Origin: Myxocyprinus asiaticus | Lineage: Eukaryota; Chordata; Actinopteri; Cypriniformes; Catostomidae | DNA length: 64,000 bases | Direction: 5' to 3' | NCBI RefSeq assembly: GCF_019703515.2 | Contig: NC_059362.1 | Coordinates: 26,991,826 to 27,055,825 of the forward strand | Shown here: positions 34,820-47,349 of the stretch, one piece after another | How positions within the stretch are numbered: the first letter of the stretch is position 1 | Layout: each line of letters opens with the position of its first letter | Translations under genes and position numbers: made by a program | The notes under the pieces: generated by a model | Told to the model about the DNA's origin: nothing | What the model saw: the letters and a program-made list of their open reading frames with translations, nothing else | Database searches by the model: none

Positions 34820-34905
<86 letters not shown>

Positions 34906-34906
34906 T
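34820..34906. repeat. (AT)n microsatellite followed by a T tract
   Basis: About 34 AT units run directly into about 19 T residues. This is the longest dinucleotide array in the window. Confidence 0.95.
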
Positions 34907-36080
34907 ACAGTGTAACGTTTCTGGAAATACCCCATTTATTTAAACTGACAATTCAAATGTATGATTAAAGAATAAACTTTAAAAAAAGATTCCATTTTAA
35001 TTATACTTCCTTAAATTCAAATTCAAATTGCATTTCTACTTCCTTTTTGCTACCTCAATTCAAATTCAATCCAAATTCAGGAATTGAATTGGAAATGAAT
35101 TGGCATGCCAAATTCAATTCTGAATGGTGGACAACCCTGGCTTTTCAATAACTTGTTAACATCCAATATGGTATTTCAGTATGCTATCATAATAGTGATA
35201 TTTATCCCCCACTATCACTAACAAAGGTTGGCAGAAAATAATTAGCAGAAAAAGGCAGAAATATTTTTTGCACCACCTAGATTTCAGAAAAAAAATTTAT
35301 GGTTTCATGTCCTTAGGTTTAATGGTTTTGTATTGTGATTCCACCCCATTATTAACCCATAAACACTGAGGAGAAAAAACAACCTCAGATAAAATTTCTA
35401 CATTCTAGATATCAAAATAGCATAATAAAAGGACAAGGTTATTGCTCACACCCAATACATAAATCAAACAATGAATGGGGTGTAGCTACTGTGGACACAT
35501 GAGTTTGTCATTTAAAGGGATGTGTTGAATAGAAAGCGTAACATGAAAGACAATACCACAGGCCATACTGACAGCTTACAGAAGACAGCTGGCTGGCTGT
35601 ACTGTTCTCTGCACTTTTATCTTCCTTTAATCTGCTCCTTTAATCAGATGTCTTGTAATTTGTACCTCATTGTACTGAACACAGTCCTGAATGCACACTA
35701 AGCAGAGAGGCAGGTGTTTCTCGGTTCAAAAGCGACATTGTGTTACGAACCCATGTTCCTGTGAACTCATGTGCTGTCATATAACGGCTGCAAACAGGAA
35801 ATAACTCACAATAGACATTAATTGTGGAAGAAAACACAGTTAAGATATATAGGACAATTACATTATAAGCTAAAGTGAGATTTGCTCATCCATCACCTGT
35901 AAGGTTTAAAGAAGTTCAAGCTCCTAGCAAGTTTATGGGTTAGTGGTCCAACATGAGTCTAAATTATATTAAATCAAGGACAATATGATGCCATTTTTGG
36001 TTCTTTGCCAAATCATGATGGTATAGGCTAATGTTTCATATAAATCTGGCTGATTATCAAAAGGGGCATTGAAGAAAAGC
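34907..36080. other. Upstream flank of the cox8b-like gene
   Basis: It contains a short region rich in AATTCAAATTC words (about 35017-35125) but no recognised gene or transposon end. Confidence 0.4.
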
Positions 36081-36084
36081 TGGA

Positions 36085-36301
36085 ATAGAGGGCGGGTGGG
36101 CGTTCTACGCAGGCCCCTCCCAGAGAAGTGGCTGGTTAGGGAGATATTGTGTGTCCACAATTTGAAAGGATACATCAGTCTTCTCTCAAGCAGTCTGGAG
36201 GCAGGAAACCAAGGGGTTGCACCCAGGGAACATCCCCCCATCTTTCTTCCTTCTGTCAGACATATCCAAACTTACTGGTGCTGACCCACACAGCTGGTGG
36301 G
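36085..36301 (+). promoter_or_regulatory. Probable promoter/5'UTR of the cox8b-like gene
   Basis: A local GC-rich patch contains GGGCGGG at 36090-36096 (Sp1-type GC box) and CCCCTCCC about 25 bp later. This is the only such patch within a kilobase upstream of the ATG at 36302. No TATA box is visible, as expected for a nuclear gene of the respiratory chain. The transcription start is not determined. Confidence 0.4.
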
Positions 36302-37595
36302 ATGCTGGCCTTTCTGAGGGGAACTGTGCAGCTGGTGACTGTCAGCAGGATTAGGGGTATTCTCCAGAGACGCAACTGCAGCATCTACAGCAAGCCACCA
36401 AAAAACAAGATTGGACCTGGGGTGAGTGAACCAATCATAGAATCCATTTATTTGATCAGTCGAAGTTAGCTTAACTGAGATCAAAGGAGAAAGTAGGATT
36501 AACTTGGATGTTTCCTTGTATTGAAGAAGATTTTGGCAAGAACACAATCATATCAGATAAAGTAAACTTTTCAAACATCATATTATCTCTTATGTACACT
36601 ACCGGTCAAAAGTTTTGAAACACTTGACTGAAATGTTTCTCATGATCTTAAAAATCTTTTGATCTGAAGGCGTATGCTTAAATGTTTGAAATTAGTTTTG
36701 TAGACAAAAATATAATTGTGCCACCATATTAATTTATTTCAATACAAAACTCAAATTTAATAAAAAATAAATAAATAAAAAAAAAGCTTTTGAAATTTAT
36801 GACTTGGACCAAATAATAAAGAAAAGCAGCCAATAAGTGCTCAACATAGATGGGAACTCCTTCAATACTGTTTAAAAAGTACCCCAGGGTGATACCTCAA
36901 GAAGTTGGTTGAGAAAATGTCAAGAGTACATGTCTGCAAATTCTAGGCAAAGGGTGACTACTTTGAAGATGCTAAAATATAACACAGTTTTGATTTATTT
37001 TGGATTTTGTTTAGTCACAACATAATTCCCATAGTTCCATTTATGTTATTCCATAGTTTTGATGACTTTATTATTATTCTAAAATGTGAAGAAAAAAAAT
37101 AAGTGTTTCAAAACCTTTGACTGGTAGTGTATGTACGGTATGTACTGTATGAATATACTGAATATAGTATATTGTATGTATCTATTTTTTTTTTTTTATG
37201 TGGCCCCAGTTAATTTTTCCAACTTCCAGATTTATTGGGAATCTTAAAATAGTTTAATAATATAGAAAGGATAGAAGAAGCCCCCCACACTCCCTTAGCT
37301 TCTATAATATCTTATATTTATTCAATTAGCAGCATAAGTGAGGAGTGATGAGTTGTGAGGAGATGATACAAGTGTGATATTAGTAAAAACATTCCAAATC
37401 TTTTATTTTGTGATTATTTATGTGATTGTTTGCATTTAAAGGTGTTCAGTGTCACATGTGCACTTTTTGCTTTCTTTTCTGCAGCAAAGTTTCTTTATCA
37501 TGTCTGTGTTTGCTGTTTCCCTCCTGGCCCCTGCTGGGTGGATCCTGCACCACATCCCAGAGTATCGCCAGAGACCAAAACCCCCACCTTCTTGA
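36302..37595 (+). CDS. cox8b: Cytochrome c oxidase subunit 8 (cox8b-like), two exons
   Basis: Subunit 8 is a small single-pass inner-membrane subunit of respiratory complex IV. Exon 1 is 36302-36421 (40 codons, ATG to GGG|GTGAGT). Exon 2 is 37485-37595 (TTTTCTGCAG|CAAAG to TGA). They join to a 76-residue protein, the normal size for a COX8 precursor. Residues 1-28 form an Arg-rich mitochondrial presequence (MLAFLRGTVQL, RIRGILQRRN). SKPPKNKIGPG is the start of the mature chain. One membrane helix lies at about 43-61, ending LLAPAGWILHH, and a charged IPEYRQRPKPPPS tail follows. The PAGW motif is characteristic of the family. Splice sites are strong and the frame is unbroken. Position next to prima1 matches human COX8C, so the paralogue name is tentative and the family is certain. 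Confidence 0.92.
36597..37129. mobile_element. Tc1-derived MITE in the cox8b intron
   Basis: Left end CACTACCGGTCAAAAGTTTTG and right end (complement) CACTACCAGTCAAAGGTTTTG, with TA on both sides (36595-36596, 37130-37131). The 533-bp length, lack of transposase and Tc1-like ends mark it as a deletion derivative of a Tc1/mariner element. It makes up half of the single intron of the gene. Confidence 0.85.
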
Positions 37596-37859
37596 AGAAA
37601 GCACATTTCCACCTTGGCCAACTTACCTGGTGTCATATAGCTGACTTCAGACAGACCTGGCTGTCTCTAAGGCATTATTCACCTTCAGTGGAAAATTCAC
37701 ATAAATGAACGAAAACATAGATCTTAGAACAACATCACAAGTAATAGAAGTCCCACTGTTTATGAGATTTAATGAGAAATGTAATTCTGTGGTTTTTAAT
37801 GCCTCAGGACTGTGGCCCTTAATGCCACTGTAAGCAATGTTTTCAGTGGCCCTTAGAAC

Positions 37860-37865
37860 AATAAA
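37860..37865 (+). terminator. Polyadenylation signal of the cox8b-like gene
   Basis: AATAAA lies 265 bp after the stop codon in an otherwise plain 3'UTR. It is followed by T-rich sequence that could serve as the downstream element. Confidence 0.75.
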
Positions 37866-37939
37866 GTTTTTTCAAACCAATTGTTTTTGTTGATAATTTT
37901 GTGTTTCCCTTTGTGATAATTTTTCTTGCCTTGGGGCCC

Positions 37940-38385
37940 TTGTTTAGAAGCATACATAAAAATATATACAGAGAACTTCCTGTTTGTGGAGAAACCAAAC
38001 GAGACACTGAGCCTGCTTACATGAACACTTATACGCTGATAACTCCCCCAAATCAGCATTTTTTAAAACATCCATCAGAGCAAGAAAACCACATTTACGT
38101 AAGACTTTAAATAATTCTATGCTTTTGATGTCAATCTGTGAAGAGGCACACGCACAATCACATTCATTGAATAAGCCAGTAAGAACGGTAAAGGTGTTTA
38201 CATGCAAAGCAAAATCGGGGTAGTGGGCAAAAATCTACCCATGTCGACCAGTTTATTCTTAAGCCGTTTATGACTGAGCTCGTTTAAATGCACAGCAATA
38301 CGTTGATTACTCCCAAAAATCAGCCTATTTAAAAAATCTGACAAAGCAAGAAAACTGCATTTACATGACGTGATGAGGAGGAGGG
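37940..38385. repeat. Internally duplicated repeat segment
   Basis: Two related blocks share AAATCAGC(A/C)T, TTTAAAA, CAAGAAAAC and CATTTAC words in the same order (about 38045-38105 and 38315-38365). This suggests a tandemly duplicated or partly inverted MITE. The ends are not clear. The - strand open frames here are spurious. Confidence 0.4.
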
Positions 38386-38863
38386 TGTGGCCGGGCCGTG
38401 AAGGTGCATGGTGGCGCTGAATCAGATGATCAACAGGAGAGCGAGATGCGAGTTCAGGTGACAGAGAGAGACGCATGGGGCCACGCTGCGTGTGTATGTG
38501 TTTGTTTATGTTTGCTTTATGTTGAGTTTGATATTAAACTTTACATCGACTGTTCAGCCGGTTCCTGAACTGAGTGCCTTTTTATGGTATAGTGTCTCTG
38601 TCACTGCTCTGGGGGCTTTATGACCCACACAGACCATGCTGGCCTCACTAACACACCTCTTCAAGCAGCATCCTCCCAGGTTTTCCCCAGGCGGTCATCC
38701 AGGCAGTTACTGACCCTGTTTAGCTTCAGTTGATAACCAGTCCAGAGTTACAGGATCAAGCTACCACCCACTTGGTCTACTCTGAAAACCCTGTGTACTT
38801 GAGGGAACTACACAAAACTAGCTAATTTCACCACAGTAGCACACATGGGCTTAATTTACTCCT
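38386..38863. other. Non-coding, moderately GC-rich repeat-like sequence
   Basis: It contains CAGCCGGTTCC and TCATCCAGGCAGTTACTGACC stretches that look like parts of dispersed fish repeats. I cannot define boundaries and see no gene. Confidence 0.3.
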
Positions 38864-38911
38864 GGGGCCGGTTGCATAAAACTGTTTTAGACTAGTCTTA
38901 CTTCACTTTTT

Positions 38912-40755
38912 TTTGTCACACAACCATATACACAAATGCAAAAGTGGGTGAAAGTCTTGGGAGCAGTTCCGAGCAACATAGCAGTCATATACCAATTTAC
39001 AATAAACAGATTTACACATCACAATTTACATATCTAATATACACATAATTGCACACAACACAATATACAAATAATAATATACAAATTACAGTATACAATA
39101 CACACAATATAGAATACACATACACACAATATAGAATACACATTATACAATAAAAATAGTATATATAGTATATATAAAATATACAGTAGGCTGTATTGTA
39201 CTGTATTGACATTCAGGCTGTCGGCTGATAGTCAGTTGCCAGTGTGTTGTTAAGAAAGAATATAATTTAAGACAGTCCAGTGTGAGATAATAAGATTAAT
39301 AAAGTGCAGTGCTGATGTATATTGATCATGAGAGATCAAGAGTTCAGAAGTCTGATTGCTTGGGGGAAGAAGCTGTCATGAAGTCGGCTGGTGCGGGTCC
39401 TGATGCTGCGATACCGCCTGCCTGATGGTAGCAATGTGAGCAGCCCATGGCTTGGGTGGCTGGAGTCTCTGATGGTCCTCCGAGCTTTTTTCACACACTG
39501 CCTGGTATATATGTCCTGGAGGGAGGGAAGCTCACCTCCGATGATGTGTCTGGCAGTTTGCACCACCCTTTGCAGGGCTTTGCGGTTGAGGGTGGTGCTG
39601 TTGCCATTCCAGGCAATGATGCAGCCAGTCAGGGTGCTCTCTACAGTGCTTGTGTAGAACCATGTGAGGATGTGGTGGTTCATTCCAAACTTCCTCAGCC
39701 GTCTCAGGAAGAAGAGGCGCTGATGAGCCTTCTTCACAACGACCTCAGTGTGGACGGACCATGTGAGTCCCTCAGTGATGTGGACACTGAGGAACTTGAA
39801 GCTGCTGACTCTCTCCACTAGTGCTCCATTGATGGTAATGGGACTGTGTTCGCTGTCTTTTCTCCTGAAGTCCACCACAAGCTCCTTGGTCTTACTGATG
39901 TTGAGGGAGAGGTTGTGCTCCCGACACCAGCATGTCAGAGTGAGCGCCTCCTCTCTGTAGGCCGTTTCATCATTGTCAGTGATCAGACCTACCACCGTCG
40001 TATCATCAGCAAACTTAATGATGGCATTGGAGCTATGTGTTGCCACACAGTCATGTGTGTACAGGGAATACAGGAGTGGGCTGAGAACACAGCCCTGCGG
40101 GGCTCCAGTGTTGAGGGTCAGTGATGAGGAGATGTTGCTGCCCATTCTAACCACCTGGCGTCTGCTTGACAGGAAGTCCAGGATCCAGCTGCACAGCGAG
40201 CTGTTTAAGCCCAGAGCCCGGAGGTTCTCATCAAGCTTGGAGGGCACTATGGTGTTGATTGCTGAGCTGTAGTCTACAAACAGCATTCTCACATAAGTGT
40301 TCCTTTTTTCCAGGTGGGAGAGAGCAGTGTGTATTGTAGATGCAATGACATTATCAGTGGAGCGGTTGTTGCGGTAAGCAAACTGCAATGGGTTCCTACG
40401 TTGAAATTCCAGATCAGGAGAGCAGAAAGACTTGATAGAATGTACGTTCCTCTGATCACACCAGGATTTGTTGACCATAAAACATACACCACCACCTCTG
40501 CTTTTACCTGAGAGGTCTTTCGCTCTATCCGCTCGGTGCACGGAGAACCCCGCGAGTTCGATGGCTGAATCTGGAATCTCAGCAGACATCCAAGTTTCTG
40601 TAAGGCAGATAATGCAGCAGTCCCTCGTCTCTCGTTGGAAAGAGATCCGCGCTCTCATCTTGCAGAGCTTGTTGTCCAGCGACTGAACATTTGCCAGTAG
40701 AATACTGGGTAGCGGGGGTTGATTTGCGTGATTTTGGTTTTAACTTTTTCATTCA
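38912..40755 (-). mobile_element. Internally deleted CR1/Rex-group LINE
   Basis: - strand order: endonuclease start (LLANVQSLDNKLCK near 40700), reverse transcriptase, C-terminal domain, AT-rich 3'UTR with imperfect ATACACA tandem units (39010-39190), and an A-tail at about 38910-38917. The RT block FADDTTVVG and the LPSGRRYRSIRTRTSRLHDS tail are typical of an abundant fish LINE of the CR1/L2/Rex group. The exact clade cannot be settled by eye. Confidence 0.82.
39336..40658 (-). pseudogene. LINE endonuclease-RT fusion, 440 codons open
   Basis: One uninterrupted frame encodes 440 residues. Residues 1-85 are the start of the apurinic-type endonuclease (CLTETWMSAEIPDSAIELAG; HRADRAK; SRGGGVCFMVNKSWC). 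Residue 86 onwards is already in the RT palm (NPLQFAYRNNRSTDN, LFVDYSSAINTI, LNTGAPQGCVLSPLLYSLYT, FADDTTVVG). Roughly half of the endonuclease and the RT fingers are missing, joined in frame near 40403. The RT catalytic aspartates remain, but the protein cannot nick DNA. It is listed as a pseudogene because the parental ORF is incomplete. Confidence 0.82.
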
Positions 40756-41238
40756 GTTGCATAAAAACTTAGATCGGTCTAATTTAAGACAAAAATGTAA
40801 GCCTGCAGACCCCTAGACTAACTTTTGTTTATATCCCATGTTACCATGGAAAGTAACTGTCAGCTGAACTTGTGGGGGCTTCAGTTGAGGGATAGAAGGG
40901 GATTGAGTTGAGACTTTGAAGAAGATTTGACTTCTACGATTGTAACAAAACTTAAAATCACTAAATTTGTTCATTACAATCTATTTTGAAGCATTGCATT
41001 CTTCTAATATGCAAATATTTTCCAGCAAAGGAAAACTGTGTTGAGCGCCCACTGTCGCCATTTTATTTAAGCTGTTCAGTGTCTTAATTTTCCCACAATG
41101 CAATGGCAATTAGACTGTCTTACTAAAGACAACTGTGAGCTTGTTTTATGTAACAGGCTTTCTATGGCATCTTTAGCTAGTCAGACTAATTGTTAGACAA
41201 AGTCTTAAGTTAATGGCTATGTTTATGCAACTGGCCCC

Positions 41239-43956
41239 TGAGACTAATTTCTGCTGTAAAGGGAAAATTAATGGGAATTGCAATAATTTAGATGAGGCAG
41301 TAGATCCCAGCAAATCCCAGCAAATGCAAATTGGATATAAATAAAATGTCCAGCATGTTTCCAGTACTGTACAAAATAGTCAGCATAGTAGCATACGATA
41401 GCTTGGAAATTTAGACATAAGATTCAATTTTGTATTAGTCACACAAATGAACTGCTATGTCTTAGGAGGTTAGGATACATCCATATTCCAGAAGCCACGT
41501 TGACCCTGGTCTCAAGCACATTAGAATCCCCATTGTTTGTTTATTTTTCCAACACATCAGGAATGTTGAGATTCAGCCTAACAGGACTTTCTTTCTGTTC
41601 TAACCTTGTTAAAATAAGTCAACCATTCCATTTACCACAGCTTCTGTCCTCAAATCTTTACAAAACAAGCAAGATTTAGATGCATTCCTAGTCATAAGAA
41701 ATATATTAAAAAACAACCAAAATGTCTGGTGCACATTGTTGTTACATAAAACATTTTCTGTGCGATCCTGTTGGGTCAAATACAATATTGCGTCACTCAT
41801 CCTGGTGTCTCCAGTTGTGGGAGAGGATCTTATATCCAATACATGGTGAAAAACAAACTGACCCACAGTGAAATGGAACAGTCTGAACCCTGTCAGTATT
41901 GAGATCTACTGTGAAAACAACGGTTATTTTTTCAAGCTCTGTTGATTATGGAAAGTCAAACAGAGGTTGAATATCATTATCAAAAGCAGATTACCAGTTG
42001 TTATCCCATGTCTTTCTTGCTGCTTATCAAATGCTGTAGTGTACAAAAATGGAAAGTGCGACCACGGATGCTATATAATTAACTATGTGGAGCTTGACTA
42101 TATCTGCACCTGATCTGTATATTGAAAACAACTCAGCTTAACGTTCTTGTATCTTTCTGGCATGCAACAGCTGATCTTGCAAAGATTAACATGTAAATAG
42201 CGGCAATACTGTCTCTAGAGCAAACACTGTTTCCTGATATTCCCACAACTCAGGACAAAATGTTCTTTCCCTCCTGTTCACAGCTAAATAAGACAGAGCC
42301 AGTGCAAGACTATCTGAAAGCAGTCTGAGCATATGCCTTTAGCCAAAAATGATGAACAATTACCTGAATTGACTTGATATCTGTGATCTTGCATGTACGC
42401 ATTACAGTATATGAAATTCACATGCATGGTTCTTTTAATCAACAGTGGTCAGGGTTAGAAATGACCACTGAGCTTAGAGCCTTAAGGCGAGGATGAGCAA
42501 GAAGATACGTGACCACTGTCCTGTGAGTGTGTGTGCAGTATTGTGCATGATAAATGAGTGAGCTCTCTGTGAAATGGTCTCCTGGACAGTGTGTGTTTGT
42601 ATCTATGTTCGCCATGAGCATATAAACACATTTAAGGTATCATAAGGCTTACTCTTTCCACTGTAGGATGTCTTTAAATGTATTTAATTGAATGTTCATT
42701 AATATTTTAGAGGTTGCAAATGTTTATGCCTTGGTGAGACCTTTTTCACTCCATTTTCATATCTTTCTTTTTATTGTTACTGAAGATGGGATATGGATGA
42801 TACCCATCTCTCATAAGCAATTCTTAATGGAGTTCCATTATGGTCCAGTCAGAATTGTACAATTCAATAGTAATATTCTGTTTTCAACCTAACAAGTCAA
42901 ATGAAGCATGTTTGAGCAGAAACAGATTCGAAAATGAAAACATACCAGCAAATGACCATATTAAAAAAGGAAGTATGCATACTTTAAGACATCATCATGG
43001 TTTGGCTCACTATCATCAGCACAGAAACCTTTCTCAAGGGGAAAAATGTATTGAACGCTGTCAGTGTGATTGTGATTCTATATGGTAGAGCCATTTACAT
43101 CAAGCTTCATTAGATGCATAATTTAAAAACAGGGAATACGTTGAAACTGACAATACTCTAACAGTTACATTTGATAGCCCTTATTTCATATGAGTCACAC
43201 ACTTAAGCAGGGCTGAAAACTCGAGCAAACTAAAATTACATTAAGGATTTAGTGCACTCTTGTGGTGTAACACTGGTAGTGACTGAAACTACACTGCACA
43301 CACTGTGGCTGCTATAGTAGCAATAAAAAATGAATCAAGAAGGATGATCTAAAAGTTTAAAAAAAAAAGTTTTTAAAGGGTAGTGTTTGATTAATGTGTG
43401 TGTGTTGCATGAATTTTAATAATAAATAATAATAAATAAGTGATAGGCAAGGAATTTGTTAGAAAATTATGACTCAGAAAGTAAATATTCTTCAAAATAT
43501 TCTTCAAAACATTCTTTAAAAATATATAGATGTATACCTTATTATACATTTTTGAAAAATAAACAGTGCTTGTTCTATGATATAATTGAAGACATAAGCT
43601 ACTGTTCATTTTATCACATTGTAATCACATTTTTATTTAGACCTTCTTAGTCAGGTCCACCCTAAAAAAATGCAACTGAGTTAAAAACTGAAAGAAATCT
43701 TTATGGCAAGAAATCTGATAATTATACATAAATTATCAGGAACACTGAATGCAGAGGCGTCATGCCCATTCACACTGAGGGGGTCGTGCCCCTTTACATT
43801 TTTGAGCCAAGAGGATTTTGAATGGATTATTTGAAAATCCCAAAACGTATTTGTACTTTCGATAATAATTATATGAAATAATTATTGCATGTAAAAAAGA
43901 ATGTCTGTGGCAGAAATCTTTATTCACCTGTCTAAATTTTGTGTCCCATGTTCCAA
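41239..43956. other. Non-coding sequence, no recognised features
   Basis: About 2.7 kb without a recognisable exon, RNA gene or transposon end. The open frames are short and isolated. It belongs to the interval between cox8b and prima1. Confidence 0.4.
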
Positions 43957-43958
43957 TA

Positions 43959-44974
43959 TTGACCTGTTTCAGTGACGTCACTTTTTCCCCACAGCCACCA
44001 TATTTGTGACCATCAGCGGGAGGAAACAATGACGGTGTATGGAAAAACACCCATAAAACTATATCAAGAAAATGCATTTGATCCATGCACAGTACCAGGA
44101 AAGGTGTATTCAGGTCTGAGGTCTGCACAAATATTGCCAAATTTGACTTTCGCGGACATTTAAATATATTTGATCCAAGATTAACCTCCTTATGGCGGCG
44201 AATCTGTTGTGTGCCCGGCAAGTACACACGCCTACCGGTACATCACGTGAACATCTCTCATTCAGAATTTACAAATATTTGTGTTGTTTTCTGCTCTGAT
44301 TTGGTCACAATATTACAAAATGTCTGTGATGACCCCATATGAATGTAAGAGCTGCTTTTAACTCATGAAGAGCACAGAAAGCAACCAAGGCATATTAGTG
44401 CAAGACTAATATGTTTACATTGTTGTCTGGCGGTGTGAATAAAGTCTGTGCTTCATTATCTTATGATGTGTTATTTATTGACTAGCATTAATGTATGCAC
44501 ATTAAATATATACTATTCATTCACATTATAGTGCTTTTTCATTCATTACAACATGTTACAAAATATCTTTATATAGTCTGGGTGTTATGAATAGCATCAT
44601 CCTATGTGCATTTCCAGTTTAATTGTATCCGAATAGATGGTGGTATAAATATAACTGACACGTGTACAGATAACTGACATGTTTGAATAAATGAGCAAAA
44701 GACCCACAAGTGTTTTTATCTGTGCTCTCCTCCTTCATAGCTGCTTGACTTTGGCGAAATGAAGCCGTGTCACTTAAAGATAAAACTTTATTGAAAGAAA
44801 AATTACATGTTGGCTTTGGTAATTAAACAGCAGTATCACATTTTCAAGATTTATAAACAGAAACAAAAAATGTGCAGATTTTGTCACATCCCACAGCGCA
44901 GCACAATGAAGAAATTTTTAATTTTGGTCACAAACATGGCGGCACTGTCAGTGACGTCACATGAAACAGGTCAA
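43959..44974. mobile_element. MITE with CRE-containing inverted ends
   Basis: Both ends read TTGACCTGTTTCA, followed after 0-2 bases by (G)TGACGTCAC, and TA borders each side (43957-43958, 44975-44976). The CRE palindrome TGACGTCA occurs at 43973-43980 and 44952-44959. Pairing continues inward: ACCATATTTGTGACC on the left corresponds to GGTCACAAACATGG on the right. Small open frames in the 1-kb body show no transposase. TA targets suggest a Tc1/mariner-like or related origin, but this is not proven. Confidence 0.75.
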
Positions 44975-44997
44975 TAGGGGCTCACGGGGCAGTTACA

Positions 44998-46192
44998 CAC
45001 ATGTACAGTAAATCAGCTGTGCACTAATTTTCTGATGTAAACTGTGCAGAATTATGGAGTTATGCTGCTTATTCAAATGATGATATAAACCAGTAACTGC
45101 TTTGCAGACAAATAAGCACCAGATATGATTCAGTAGTACAATTTTATATAAAACTAAAAAAGTCAGCAAGTTACAATTAAATTAGTTCAATGCACAATAT
45201 ATAATCGTTTACATTTTGGTGTGTGATGCATACATTGTGCAACAACCTCTGATTATTCAAATATACATTAATGGCTTGTTCCAGACAAACAATAACACTT
45301 ATGCTGTTCTGATATTACATCAACTTATACTTATCCCTAAAAACATTTGATCTTACTCTGTACACACAACAGACTGTCAAGAAGGCAAATATTGATATGT
45401 ACATTCATGCAATACAATTCTGAGTAACAATACAGTGGATGTTTTGAGTATGTTTTACAGAATATGATAGAGAAGGGATGTTTGTTTACACAAGGTTGTA
45501 CATTGTGTATAATTCAAAAGCTTGTTATGCATTGCTCAGTGTTAATATGTATGAACACCGCAGCACTGTCATATCACAAGTTTGGATTTTCTAAATACAA
45601 CAAGCCCCTGTGTACAAAAACATATTTATATATACAGTAAATATGGGCACTGGTTTGATATACAGTATCGTTCTGATGAAAAATCATTAAAAATGAACAA
45701 TGCAGAAGCCCTGATTAAATGTGTCAAAACAAGCTAAAATTTGAAAACATTTGTATGGTTTTTAGGTTTATGATTTTTCAGTACATTAGCCTACATCTCT
45801 TTTCCATGAGTAAACACTAACCCACATGACATCACAGTAATAATGACTATAAAAATAGCTATCAGCAATAACTGCTTATAAACAGTCATAGTAAAAGCTC
45901 ATGTGAAATATCATCTTGTTTTTTGTTAAGAGTTTCCAATAAAGGTCAACAAGAGAAGACAAACTTCTGTTTGGATGACTCAGAGACTTAATGTGACTCT
46001 AAAATGATTTGTAAGCATTTTGTACACATGATAATCAAATCCTGCATACTAGTGCACTATTGACTGTTATATTAACCTTACGGTTTTCTGTTTTGTAGAA
46101 ATGAAAGAGGAAAGTTATACATAGCTTTTGTTGACCTTAGAATAGACCATGAATAGGTGCATGCCAACAGATATACCCCTTAATGAACAGCA
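44998..46192. repeat. Downstream duplicate of the prima1 3'UTR region
   Basis: Apart from a few indels this segment is nearly identical to 55018-56225, in the same orientation and about 10 kb away. It lacks about 72 bp present in the other copy after GAGTA (near 45430) and about 27 bp near 46020. The AATAAA signal of the other copy is changed here (TTTATA instead of TTTATT on the + strand). It has no flanking A-tail and extends beyond the poly(A) site, so it is a DNA-level duplication and not a retrocopy. No copy of the prima1 coding exon follows it. Confidence 0.85.
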
Positions 46193-47345
46193 TCCACATC
46201 TAGGGGCATTCCCCAACAACATCTCCTTCACATACAAGTGGCTGATTATTAATAGCACAAAGAGCCCAGAATAAATAGGATGGAACCCTGTCCAACCCAG
46301 AACACAGCGCCATCAGACCGTAGCCTGAGTGCCCCGTCTTAATAGAAAACCTCTAAATTTAGCCAACTGAATAATACATCAGACCGTTTTCATTGTGGGC
46401 CTCTACTCTCAAAATATAACCTAAAAATAGCCCTTTGAAAGTTTTACAAATATAGACAAAAATCTCAGATTTGACCAGTAGGAAATCAAGTGAAGCTGAG
46501 GTATTTTTAACAGTAGCCTCTTTAATCCCCTCTTCTGATGTCTTTCTCATGATTTCACAATCTGTCTTCCTTTAGGCTTAACACGCTTTTGTTTCATATA
46601 ATTCAGTGTCAGCATGAAGACTTGGCAGAAGAATTAAAAAATCATTGCTGATACTGCACTGCCATTATCACAGCTTCACAAGAGAGATAAATGCTATTAT
46701 CTACATTTCACTGTACAAAATGCTGGGTATGCTTAAAGCTCTGTATGTAACTTTGAGATATAAAAAAGCTGACAAACCAAATCTATGCAAAAGTGTTTAG
46801 AAATTAATGATATGATCTTATGTGTCATCTGTTCTTTATATTGGAAATGTTAAACAGCCCCAGTGGTCAATACAACCAACTTAAAGATTGCACGTATTTC
46901 ATTAAAGCAATATGGTATGTTTTTTTTTTTTTTTTTTTTTTTTTAAAGATAAAGGTAGAGTTTCACCCTTTGAGAGATTTTTTGGTTTTTCTATTGACCC
47001 AGCAGATGGAGCCTTTGTGTAAAAGACAACTGTACCACTTCTCTAACTTGTTCTAGGCTTACTGCAGTGTCAGTGCAGTGGATGTATGTTATATTTGGAT
47101 CAAGATCTTTTGTTTTGTAATTATTTTCTGCTTGATGAGATCATCTGTTAAGGAGCTCCTTGTGCTATATTCTGCCAGAGCAGCATTTATGTGATGACCC
47201 TGTGACAAATCCATATTGTTCCTTTTGTAAGAATGAATTCAGAATAATTTGCTTAGGGTATGGCTCATACCAAATCAGCAAAAATACCAAATATATATAT
47301 ATATATATAATAGTTCATATATTACATCATAATCCTCTGGGTGAA
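46193..47345. other. Non-coding sequence without recognised features
   Basis: Beyond the duplication boundary I find no counterpart of the prima1 terminal exon and no other gene. A T run lies at about 46920-46944, and a short (AT)n at 47292-47309. Confidence 0.45.
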
Positions 47346-47349
47346 TTAA

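Larger units (their letters stand above)
38864..41238. mobile_element. MITE split by a LINE
   Basis: The left end GGGGCCGGTTGCATAAAAC and the right end, reverse-complemented, GGGGCCAGTTGCATAAACA form inverted termini. Both arms carry TAGACTAGTCTTA-like and GTCTTAAGT-like blocks. Between them lies a LINE (about 38912-40755), leaving about 0.53 kb of MITE sequence. Target duplication was not resolved. Confidence 0.7.

Noticed and set aside
43972..44342. Small open frames inside the CRE-bearing MITE, considered as a possible THAP-type remnant
   Set aside because: No zinc-coordinating pattern or known transposase motif could be confirmed.
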